Below are positions 53,580 through 64,000 of a DNA stretch of 64,000 nucleotides, in pieces. The notes under the pieces were generated by a model that did no database searches, was not told the origin of the DNA, and saw only the letters and a program-made list of their open reading frames with translations. Source of the DNA: Phalacrocorax aristotelis (Eukaryota > Chordata > Aves > Suliformes > Phalacrocoracidae); assembly GCF_949628215.1 (NCBI RefSeq), contig NC_134279.1:76576830-76640829 (forward strand), in the 5' to 3' direction. A program made the position numbers and the translations under genes. Positions within the stretch are counted from its first letter, which is position 1; each line of letters starts with the position of its first letter.

Positions 53580-56504
53580 AGGGGTTTTGTGTGGAGTCCT
53601 AACTGCAACATTCAGACTGGGATAACTTTGCATCCTGAAAGGTGTTTTCTTAATTTCATCATTTGACTTTAAAATTTAATTACTAAAACACATTACCATC
53701 TTTGTTATGGATTCACAGGGGGCTTTTTAAGAGGTACAAGCATTCATTTCTAAGAGTGTGGCTGCTGTAGTTTCAGCATTCTTTCATAAATTCATAATTG
53801 GTATGAAATCAGGATTGGGTGGCACTAATCAAGTTTGTGTTGTTCGGGAAGAAGTTCTTGTGTGTATGGTATTCTGTGTTGAAGTCCATGAAGCCAATGT
53901 ATACCTAAAGTTGCTATAAAAGCTTTTTTTTTTGAGCCAATGGTTATTTATTGTAGGTATAGAAAGTCTTGCATGCTAGTAGGCTGTTACCCAATGCTAA
54001 TTAAAAATGACAGTCACTATTGTTGCAAACAGTAACTGGTGAATACATAATAAAAACATCCAAAGCAGACTGTTCACTGCAAAGTGGCCACAAGTATGCA
54101 GTGTAGATATTGATTTGTCTTATCATCTTAAGAAGTTAGCCTACAATAAGGAAGCTATCTGGTGATGGGTTTTTCTCTTAAATTAGCTTTTTTGCTATTA
54201 GCAGTCTTTGCATGTGCTTGAAAGAGCCTTGAAATGGAAAGCATGATGTAAACAATAGGCATTATAAAGACCAGATAATTTTAATATGATTTTGAAGAGG
54301 TATTTGTAAAGTTGTGGCTTAGACTTGGCGCACTTTGCTAGCAAAACTGTTATGTATTTCATCAGCTTGGGATTGCAGTAAAATTTTAATTTAAAAACTG
54401 TGTTATGCCCAGTGTTATACTTGTCAAAATAATCCATTTCTCTTTACACTAATGGCTGCATTATTTAGTTTTGCTGCCGTGAAAGTTTTATACAATCCGC
54501 AGCCTGACTCAGTATTTTTTCAAACTGGTGTTCACATTGATGTCAAGAATGACAATAAAAATAGTTCTCAAAGAGTAGGATAAGGCACTGGGCTGTAATT
54601 CAACATTTCATTTTTGTTCAACATCTGGATACATACCTCTGGATAGGATAGTTTCCTCGAGATTAAATTAAAACTAAATTCAGTTTAAATTTTAAATGAA
54701 ATAAAATATTGACATATTAACTATCACTATACTGTAACAAAGAAATTGTCTTTTATTATGAGTGTGCTGATTCTCTAAGGAAGAATATAGTTCTTTCCTA
54801 AAATCATTATGAGTAATGAAACTGGTATATACACAAATCAGTAATATACGGGATTTTAACAAGTAAGTGATCTATCAAAGGTGGCAATTTCCAGCAATAT
54901 TTTATTGTCAAATGCGGTGCATCCCTTAAGCTTTATGGGTGCAGCTTGTCAGCAGGATAAACAAACACCCTGTCCCTCTTTAGTCTTGCTGCCAAACACT
55001 GAGAATGTAAAATATTTTTGGTCAAACGTAAAGACAAACATTCATGGCGGTTGGCAGTCGCATGTCCCAGAGCAGACTTTGAGATGAAGGCTTCCCTCTT
55101 CAGTTGGTGACTCTTGAGTAATTAGGAAGGTTATGCTACGTAAGCATTGGGGCGAATTTCTGCAACAGTTCTTGTGTGGGAAAAGAATTTGTCATATTGC
55201 CAATTGCGAAACCCAGATCCAACAAGAATCTGGAATCTGAATCGACAGGTCAAAAGCTTCCATTGTTTGAGTTTTCAGAGATCCTGGTACAATCCAAAAA
55301 GGGTCTTGAGAGTTTTCTGTTTTCAGAGAAGTGTGCTAAATCCTGTGTGAGATTAATCTATCCAGAATACATATTTAGCCTGGTTATAGTGCCTTTTAAA
55401 CCTAGTTATAGACCAGTTTTCTGTTCTGCTGGACACTATGTCAGTCTGGAAAAAAAAAACCAAAAATAGGATATCCCTGAAGGGTCTGTCAGAGTATGAA
55501 GCAGGACACAGAAGATGGTTCGGACAAGCAGTAAAGTAACTGACTATTAACAAAGTTCTCTGCAAGCCTGACGTGCGATGCAGATGAATTATAATGGCGC
55601 TTGCTCGGAAGTACAGCAAATGTGCAATGGATATGCTGAGCTGTTGGTAGTGAGAGTGGGTTCTGATGGACTAGATGAGTGCTGCAGGTAAGGTGATGAT
55701 AGGCTGTCTCAAAAATATCTACCTTTCTTTTTGTCATAGTGGAAAGAAAGAAGGTTCAGCCTCATCAATGTTTCTGTACCCCATAGAGGCTTAGAAGGGA
55801 ATGTTTCAATGGATCTTCTTGCTCCTTCAGAGCAAAAAGTGTCCTATAGCAGGTTGTGTAGTCGCCTGATGATCCATATGGTCCTTCCTTTTCTCTAGAG
55901 AAAACATTGGCATCTTGTCACCAACTGCTTTTAGTGCTAGCACTCTAAACTTTACACCCTTTGTCTTCTCCCTTCTGTGTGGTGTGTGGATGGGTTGCTT
56001 GTGAAAACCTAATACCTATCTAATGCAGGGCAGAAAATTCATTGTCTGAGCCTGGAAATACAATTATGCATTCGAATAGCGACAGTTGGTGCAACACGTC
56101 CTCCCCAGTGAGACGACTTCCCTATCCATTCTTTGCATTGCTTTTATGTAGTTAGGGGTGGTTCTTTCCTATTTGGAAGTCCCTGATCTGGGGAGGATAT
56201 GATAGAGTTACTTAGATTATAGAGCAGGAGGGAGTGTGAAGGTGCCACCTTATTTTTGTGGCTGCTGTTTGTCAAACTGGGAATGATTCCCTTTTCTTTT
56301 TGACTGTGGATGTACTATTGCAAGAAGATTTGAAATAAGCTACTAATCACTTGTATTTGCTTACTTTTGCTTCCTAAATGCAGGCTTATGAAGAAAGACT
56401 TCATGATATAGATTGTTTGGAGACGTATGTTATAAGATCACTAATATAATAAAGCATTTGGAACACAGTTGTGCTTAATAGAGATATTATGACAGGTGTC
56501 TCCC

Positions 56505-56537
56505 AATCTGGTGTTTAAAAAAAAAAAATCTGGTGTT
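56505..56537. repeat. Direct repeat flanking a poly-A run
   Basis: AATCTGGTGTT occurs at 56505-56515 and again at 56527-56537, separated by T and an A run. The pattern resembles a target-site duplication around a bare poly-A, or a simple slippage duplication. Confidence 0.6.
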
Positions 56538-58611
56538 GACCCAAACTTTTTAAAAAAATACTCTTAATCTAGGGTCAGGAGGAGATGAAAGGGGATAGAA
56601 AGACCAAACTCAGTCAGCTTTGTTAACCCTATAATACATTTCACATGAAAAAGCAGAATGACCGAAAAAGGGATGCTGTCAGTTTTCAGTTCTCCATGTT
56701 TCAGATGTAGACCATCTTCATTGTGGGTCATTGCATTCATGTGGATTGTGTTAAGAATTGTGCTATGATACTCAAATTACTAAGCAATGAAACTTTTTCC
56801 TTTAAGTGTTTGAGCTCTGAAACAGGAGGAGAGGGAATATCTTCCCTCCCCCACCTGCTTTTGGATTAGGTTCATACTTGATTTTGTAACATTGAAACAA
56901 CCGCTACATTTAGTTCTAATTTCAGATAAAGTTTAGGAAGGTGGTTGATTGTGGGCATGAGCTTTAGACAGACATACACTTCCTGGGGGAAAAATGCTTT
57001 TTTGGTGAGGAAATTATGGTAGAGATCCTTAGATTCTTCTTTGGTCACGTGGAAAAAAGTCAGATGAACTCTCAAATGTTCCAAAAGTTTGTGTTAAAAC
57101 AAGGCTTTGATACCCTGGAAAGGGCTTGGTGCTCCTGGCTGAAGCGGTTGCTGCTTTTATGAGGTATAGATCACAACAATTCAAGATAGCAGTAAGAAAA
57201 TGTGTGATTCAAAGATGATATAGAAGATTTTTTTGTTCTGGATTAAATTTGTCACATAAAAGTATCTGATGCTGATCAAGTCATAGGTTAACTTGATAGT
57301 CACATTTATAAGGTGTTTCTAGCTTTCTGTGTAGTTTTGTATGGCTTTAATGGATTTGGGTTATAGTTGATGAACTACAAAGATGACGTAGACCTGAAAG
57401 GTAAGACAATAACTGCCACCTCTGTCTTGTGTCTTAGTCAGCTTTACAGCACAGTAAAACACTGCCAAGCAGTACAAAACATTAACATCTGTTTGGTATT
57501 AAAACATATCACCAGTACTGTAATGGCTTATTCCTCTTAAAGCTGAACATTGTTTCTTCCTTGTACTTCCACTGGAACTGGTAGGGGATAATCTGGGTGA
57601 TCTAGAAACGTTCTGTTGTAAGTCATGGTATGGCCAAGTGGTCACTAGGGTGAAATTAAGATAATGCCCTTAGGATTCCTTTGTGTTCCTTCTCAATTTA
57701 ATTTTACTAGATTTTTTTTTTGTTAAACAACCAGATATAGCTTGTGCACTTTGCCTTCTGATGTGTTTTCTAGTGTTGCCTGTTAGTGTCCAAAAATATA
57801 GGGCTGAATATTGCTGAGAAGTCAACTGAATTGTTAAAGCAAGTTGTTCTAATAAAAGTCTGGCTGACATAAAGTCCCTTTCTCAGGTAGAACAGGCAAT
57901 AATTAGACCTGTTAGTTAAAGACCAGATTTTTGGTTTTGACCTAAAGTTTGGACGTTATCTACAAAAAAGTTTTCACTTTTGCTTTAAAGAAACTTTGTA
58001 GCTTTTTCTATTTCTCTATGTTGGATTTCTGAAAGAATTCTCTTTAAAAGTAACAGCTGCTTTTGACTTGGCTCAGGTGTTTTTGTAATATAGCATGTTT
58101 AATGTTGAGACAAAATTAAGGAAATTAATATGTAATTAAAGAAAGGTCTTTCTGTGAGGTGACAGACTAATACAGCTAGTGAGAGGGATGTGTAAGCTCC
58201 AAACCAGATGTGAGTTGGGGAACTGAAGTAGTATAGATGGTTGGTCACTTCTGACAACCTGTCAGTTATATGTTTTGCATCAATATGAGTGTTTTAGGAT
58301 GAGGGAAGGTGAGCAGTGAAAGTAAGAGGGTGCTTGCCGGTGTGATAGTTTTATGAGAAGAAGCATCTGGCTTGTCACTTGGCTCATTATTTTATCAGTG
58401 AAAGTTACTGATGAAATTGTGATGTATTATTTCACCTGTGATGATGTTGAGGTTGGCTGAAATATTGAGATCAAAGAAACCCTTTAATCTCTCAGGTTTG
58501 GCTTTTTAAAATGTTTGTTTAGCGTGGGGTTGTTCTAGGATTCTTTCAAGATTCTATTTTTATATTTTGTGGTACTCCATTTTACTCTGGATTTCACTGC
58601 AAATAGCAAGA

Positions 58612-58660
58612 TATAAAATTGTATTAAATTGTATTGAATTTTATTAGATTTTAAATTAAA
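58612..58660. repeat. AT-rich decamer repeat
   Basis: About four diverging copies of AAATTGTATT in tandem, followed by ATTTTAAATTAAATTG. Low-complexity sequence. Confidence 0.65.
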
Positions 58661-58714
58661 TTGTCATGTAGGTCTGAGTCTTGGAAAGCCTGACTTGGAA
58701 GGACTAATTTAGAG

Positions 58715-59085
58715 TTTAATCTGAAGAGAAGGTTACTAAGGGTAGACGTAACAGCTTTCAGGTATCCAAGAAGTTTTTATAGAGTCATAGTGGGGAGTAC
58801 AAGAAATAATGAACTTAAGTCACAGCAAGAGAGAGTGAGGCAGGTTGAACTTCATTAAAATCAAACCAACAGATTTTTTAAATCATAATGATACAGAAAC
58901 TCTGGGATCAGCTGCCTGGAAATCCTACACAGTCTCTGTTATCTGAGAACTTAAGCTCCAGTTTAGACAACTTCTGTCAGGAATGAGAGAAGTATAGATG
59001 ATCTGGGCTTGGGAAAGGAGCGGGCCAGATGACCTTTTGAGCTCTCTTCCAGTTTTTTTCTATGAACCTAAGAATAGAATAGGGC
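58715..59085 (+). mobile_element. Old CR1-type LINE 3' end
   Basis: Diverged plus-strand copy of the CR1 tail: CTGAAGAGAAGGTTACTAAG, ACAAGAAATAATGAACTTAA with GTCACAGCAAGAGA, GATCAGCTGCCTGGAAATCC, TTTAGACAACTTCTGTCAGG and CCAGATGACCTTTTGAGCTC, ending CTTCCAGTTTTTTTCTATGA. It is older than the copies in MAEA intron 1 and lacks any frame. Confidence 0.75.
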
Positions 59086-62000
59086 AACCATGAAAAGTTT
59101 CAGTACCTCTCACTTTTTTTTATTGTGTTTTTTAATGAAAGGGATATAACTTCAAGTCAACATTTTGTTGTTGTTGTTTGGCATGTGTATTCTTGGGCAG
59201 TTAGCTGTCAGCGATAATTAGCATGTTTAACTACTTTCCAGAATGAAGCTGTACGTAATATATGCTATCAGTTAGCTCTCCAAGATTCAAGTTGTCTGTT
59301 CATTTCAAAGTGTTCTTTAATACTTTCTAATGTATGCAAGGACATTAGTATGCAGCTGTTTAGGAGCGCCAGTCAATGAGTTGGTGTGATCTGTGTTTCG
59401 TTTTTTGTCGCTTTTGAAAAGTTTCTGTTCAGAACGTGCCAGGTTTTTGTATTCTGCAATTTGGCTTTAAATATATGAGACACAGCTCTGGAGCGTTTTC
59501 ATCCTGTACGTTTTATAATGTGGTGTGGCCTGCTATTTTATGAACTCTTGAAGTGCATTTGTGTAAATGCTTATTCAGCCCTCATGAGTTTATTCATGAC
59601 TATATCACTAAAGCATTTGGGAGTTCATTATGTTCATGCATCCACATGAATGAAGTTGTTTTCTCCGAAAGTGGAGTTTTTGAAGAATTTTGTTCTTAAC
59701 AGTAGGTCAACAGCCTTGGAAATTATGTAGTTGTGCAGTTACTACTTATGCAATAAAAGCTCAGCATTTGCATACCTTCTCGTTTGGCTGCATGCGCTGA
59801 CTTGGATGGCTGAATCTCTAGGAGAGGTGGGTGGGAATTCAGGTGTGTGGACAAGGTTCCACTCTGTGTTTACAGACTTTCATGCCATGTGCTTCTGCAA
59901 GTGTTTGAGAGTCCCTTGTTTTCTATTTTCTTTGGGTTTCTCCCCTCCCATCCCCGCAAACGTGAGAGATTTCATGAGCAAAACTTTAGTGTGCTCCCAG
60001 CATAGTCTTAGTCACGCATAGTAAACCAAGTGAGACTCTTGAGAATGACTATTTAATGTTCCATCTGAAACTGTGCCCAAAAATTTGATGATTAGATTTA
60101 TCTATTGTTCATCTGTAAGGACAATTCTGTTTACAATTTTAGGGCTGATGGAGGTTTTGGATTTTTTTGGGGCGTTATCTCATGGTGTGTCTGCACAAAA
60201 GGCCCAAAGTTATGCTGGAGAAACAGTAACTTTGGTTCTATTCTTCATGGCGTGAGCAAGTGTTTTGAGATCTAATTAAGTTGGATCTTGAGAGGCCCAC
60301 CTGCAGTAATAGTCAGATGAAATTGGTCAAATGAACTTTTAATTAAAGCAGACATCCAATAATGACTGTATTTTTTTATTTAAGGTTTTATCTACTGCAA
60401 ATTTGTACGCAACAGACCTTTTTTTATTTCACAGCAGATTTGCTTCAAAAGTGTCTGGATGGAAATGCATTCACTTGCTATTTTAAAAAAAATCAAACTC
60501 TTGATTTGGAAATACTTAAATGTTGTTTAGACTGTGCAATTCGAACTGCTCATTAGTCCAAAGGTTTAGTAAGACTATTTCTCAGACTGCTTTCAGTGGC
60601 TGATTGGCAGCTGAATTCTGAAGTTTTACCATAGGAATGAAAAATTTTTTGTAATCTCAAACCTGGTTCTTTTTGTCTACTTCTTTCTTGGGGTCAAATT
60701 CTTGAAAACTTCCTTTTGGATGATTTGAAGAACTGTCTGCTTTCTGTTGCCAAAATAGTCCATGGAAACATGGCAGTACTTCATGTGGTTCTGAAATCGA
60801 AAGCAAGGCTATATGGAATGTGCTATGTTAGCATGGCAGGGACTGGGATTCGTTTGGTTGTTCCTAAATTAAAACTGATTTATGCCCACAGAAGCTACTA
60901 AAGCTTCTAAGATATGTATTTTTTTATTTCCCCTCTTTGAAATTTCCATAGCAGAAAGCATGTTTCTAGATATCCAAACAGGTGGAACGACTTACCCAAG
61001 AAATTTTAAAGATAAATCAGTAGGATAGCTGGTATCTTCCCCTAGAATCATGGGGGCTTTCTTAGCAGACTGTTCAAGTTCAGAAATGGATCTTGGCTTT
61101 TTACCTTGTATGCTGTTGAGGGCTGGTGTGTCCTGTTGATCTCACTCACAGGCTATTCTCTAGATGCATCTAAGGGGTACTGTTGCTTGAAAATTGAGTT
61201 CCTATTAAGTCCACTACACTGTATTTTGCATTCCTTTCTGGCTTGTTCCAGACAACAGCTCTGTGTTGTATTAAAATTGTGATGTTCATTAACGACAAAA
61301 CAGAATAGGTAAATAATATGCAGAGAAATGATACACAGAAATTCTTGTGCTACTTTTGAAGTAGTTTAATCCCTAATCAGAATGATTTCTGAAAATCTCC
61401 TCTATAGAATGAATTGATATGAAATAACTTTAACCAAAATAATAGGTTGGTGATATTACTTTGTTGTTCACTATGTCTTTTTTGTTACTTTTTATATTGC
61501 AGCTGAACCTCTTTAGTATATTAAAAATGAACCAAGAGAGTATATATATGTGGTAACTAAATCTTAAATTATAGCTTATATTGTTTCACTCTTATTCTGG
61601 AGAAGCTGGAAAAGAGAATTTGCAGGCTGTTTTGTAAATGTTCTTGCATGTTGTAATTTAAAATAATGAGTATCTCATTGTATTACTAGAATTACTCATA
61701 AATTTACATTCCTTGTTTTTCATTCTCAGTGTGTACATCGCTACAGGGAAATTGCAGGACCAAGTATGCTGAGTCTCAGAAACGTTTATTAAGTTTGCCC
61801 TTCTGTGATTAAAATTTGTCTAATTCCCAAGTGCTTTAAATTCAAGTTTGAACATATATTTCAATAAATATCTTTTCCTTTTTTTGAATAAATGAAGAGT
61901 ACTTTAAATAGTATACCAGAAACTTTTGTAGTTCAAGCATTTGGAGTATATAAGTATTTGGCACTAAGAAGCTTTATGAATTGGTTGTTTTAAAGAGGAG

Positions 62001-64000
62001 AGGAAAAGACGAATCTAAAAGAATGCTTTCATTTGTTTTGAACTTTCCTCTCAGTCTGAGATACTTAGAATGGTAACACTTTTATAGGAGGATTATACAT
62101 TTTATGCTAAGAAGGAACTTAGGAAATGAAACTCAAGTATTCAGAAATGTCTGTCAAACATTTTTTTCATGCTTTTTTAGTCTTCTGGGAAGTAGAACAG
62201 TAGGAGCTCTGAAGAATGAGAATTGACCTTTCATTTGGTGACTAATATGAGAGATCATTTGAGTCAACTCAGCACAGCTGGGAGTGAAAAGCAGAATAAA
62301 CCAACTTGTGAAACTTTGATACGCTTGCTGCTTTCTGGAAGTACCTAAAGTATATGAAAAACATTTGGATGCTTGTTTGTAGAAAGCTGGCTAACAAGTT
62401 GTATGTTTCAGTATGTACAATACTTAAATTACTATTTGATTGCTTGTTATTTTAATTACAGCCAGTAAAGTGACAATAAGCTGCCAAAAAATTTTACAGA
62501 CTTGAATACTGTTCACTGATTGCCAGACATCAGCCTAGGAGCTGATCTGATTTACCATACCAGAGGTTGAACAAAGGGATGGAAACAGCAGACTAGAATT
62601 CTTTCCAGTGTTTCAAACAAACATCTTTTGTTTGTAATATAGCCCAGTCAGGGATTTTGCTGTTAAAAAACAAGTAAATGAAAAAGCCTTAATTTGATTT
62701 AAAAAGGAATTTTGCAACTCAGTCATTAGTGTCACCTATAATACTGTTGGAACAAGCAGTTTGTGACTAATGAATCCATCATAAACATATTATCCAAGTG
62801 TTAATTTTATACTAGTGTGGTATGCTCCAAATAAAAAAATAAAGTGAAAAATTAAAAAAAAAACCAACTTAAAAATTGCCATTAAAATGAAAATGCATGT
62901 GGAATTAGAAATATTTCAAGAATATTTTCAAGAATTCCAAGAGAAAAGTGTTTCTCCATCTCAGAAGGGGGTAAGGAGAATGAAGCATATCTGCAGCTGA
63001 GGAATGATTGAAAAAGGAGGAGAGTTGTTCAGACTTCCCAGTGCTTGTCAGAGATTTCAGATTATTGCTTTTGGAATTGTACCTGGTTATTAGTTTATTG
63101 GAATTTGCCCAAGCACAAGTATTTTGATCAAACCCTGAAAAAGCACTGCATGCAAATACAAACCTCAAAGTCAGTGAAGAGGCGCTATGAACCTGTAGTC
63201 CATTATAACTAGATTGCTGTCGAAATAGGAACAAAGGAGTTGAAAATAACAATGTTTGGACTATTGAATCTTTCAGTTACTTAACCGTTCCCATTCCCAA
63301 TGAGAAGGTCACATGTTGACTCGAGACTGGGGGAAAAAGAAATACACAGTGGCAGGACTAATGAAATACTTTTCTGATGTTTCATATGCAAAAGTACAAT
63401 TTGATTTTTCCTTCCTCCCTGATCCTCCACTGAAGTCTAATTCCTTTCAGCTGTGTAAACTTTACTAATGAAGTAAACTGTGCTTAAAAAGTGGGGTAGT
63501 TTTTTTCTTGGTTTTGTGTTTTTTGTTTTTTGTTTTTTTTAATAAAATCCCCAACATTTCAGTGTTGTGTTCCACCATGCATTCCTGCGAACAGTTGCAT
63601 CAGCATAGCTGGGAATATTTATGGAGTGAAGCCCTAAGGACTGGTCTTGTTGCCCAGAGACAATTTATATCTGTTTTGTACTCTCAGTCTGAAATTGTCG
63701 CTGTGCATGTGGCAGATCTACTATGGCAAATATGAAACTTTTGACTATCAGTAATACTCCATGTGACAGAATTTGTATTCCTTTGTTTTAAAAAAGAGTG
63801 CTGGAGATCTTTGTGAATGTGTAGTACATATTAAAGTAAGTTAAGAAGTTTCCAAAGTAAAACCCTCAGAACTTGGTGGATGTTAGAATTCTGATAAAAT
63901 GAATTTGATCTGCTGTTCACTGTGATGATATCTTTTACTAGTTATCTCTATATTCTGTTGTCAACAGAATTTCTGCCTTATTCAGCGTGTGAGAGGTGTA
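59086..64000. other. Non-coding region at the right end
   Basis: No gene recognised. The first 700 bases keep an unusual number of CpGs for AT-rich DNA and may include a conserved element (see 59190-59560). Beyond 60000 only short open frames, T-rich runs (63499-63540) and unremarkable AT-rich sequence are seen. No CTBP1 coding exon is found. Confidence 0.7.
59190..59560. promoter_or_regulatory. Candidate conserved non-coding element
   Basis: CpGs are retained about every 40 bases (CAGCGATA, GTACGTAA, GAGCGCC, TTCGTT, GTCGCT, AACGTG, GAGCGTT, GTACGTT) in AT-rich DNA, beside GATAATTAGCATG and TTTAAATATATGAG. This is the composition expected of a distal enhancer or conserved element. No motif proves a specific factor. 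Confidence 0.3.

Larger units (their letters stand above)
49621..58700. other. Non-coding region without recognised genes
   Basis: AT-rich, G/T-leaning on the plus strand. Splice-like blocks with good acceptor and donor occur at 51589-51631, 52716-52767 and 56384-56424, but none encodes a known peptide. The open frame at 51655-51852 has no recognised family. A short tandem repeat is at 53514-53579 and a decamer repeat begins at 58612. Confidence 0.7.

Noticed and set aside
58430..58500. C/D-box snoRNA-like GTGATGATG with later CTGA
   Set aside because: Boxes are badly spaced, there is no terminal stem, and no guide-like segment.
41200..64000. CTBP1 coding exons
   Set aside because: Expected from human synteny, but neither the long-form N-terminus (MGSSHLLNKG) nor the shared VRPPIMNGP segment could be found on the plus strand. 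The gene name is therefore not assigned.

Overview
The window looks like nuclear DNA of an amniote, most likely a bird. It has long AT-rich introns with GT..AG exons, one strong CpG island, several decayed CR1 LINE copies (the dominant avian/reptilian retroposon) and at least one old MIR-type SINE. I see no bacterial operons, CRISPR arrays, phage genes or intact viral genes. Species cannot be fixed from the sequence alone.

The one gene I can name with confidence is MAEA (macrophage erythroblast attacher), a RING-type subunit of the CTLH/GID E3 ubiquitin ligase. It lies on the minus strand with its first five standard coding exons at 40307-40375, 23116-23298, 19256-19459, 3483-3605 and 395-471. 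All junctions are consensus, and the exons join in frame to the first 219 residues of a protein that is normally 396 long. The RING-bearing C-terminal half lies beyond base 1. A sixth, unexpected exon-like block at 2496-2609 (38 codons, phase 0 at both ends) would insert a charged Ser/Lys/Glu-rich peptide into the CTLH domain. This is the most interesting coding observation.

Layout: 1-394 is part of intron 5; 472-3482 is intron 4 with the cassette exon; 3606-19255 is intron 3 with a minus-strand CR1; 19460-23115 is intron 2; 23299-40306 is intron 1 with two CR1 copies, one carrying a nested CR1 tail, an older repeat block and a possible enhancer. About 39690-41960 is a CpG island promoter. 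The MAEA start codon sits in a YY1/TISU-like element, and CCAAT and GC boxes lie upstream.

41960-64000 has no coding sequence that I recognise. Plus-strand base composition changes from A/C-rich on the MAEA side to G/T-rich on this side, with the switch at the CpG island. This suggests a bidirectional promoter with a plus-strand transcript running right. By human synteny (4p16.3) the candidates are CTBP1 or a divergent lncRNA, but no CTBP1 coding exon is visible. The region holds a secondary CpG-rich patch (46380-46760), CpG-retaining non-coding blocks that may be conserved elements, a MIR, an old CR1 tail and short tandem repeats.
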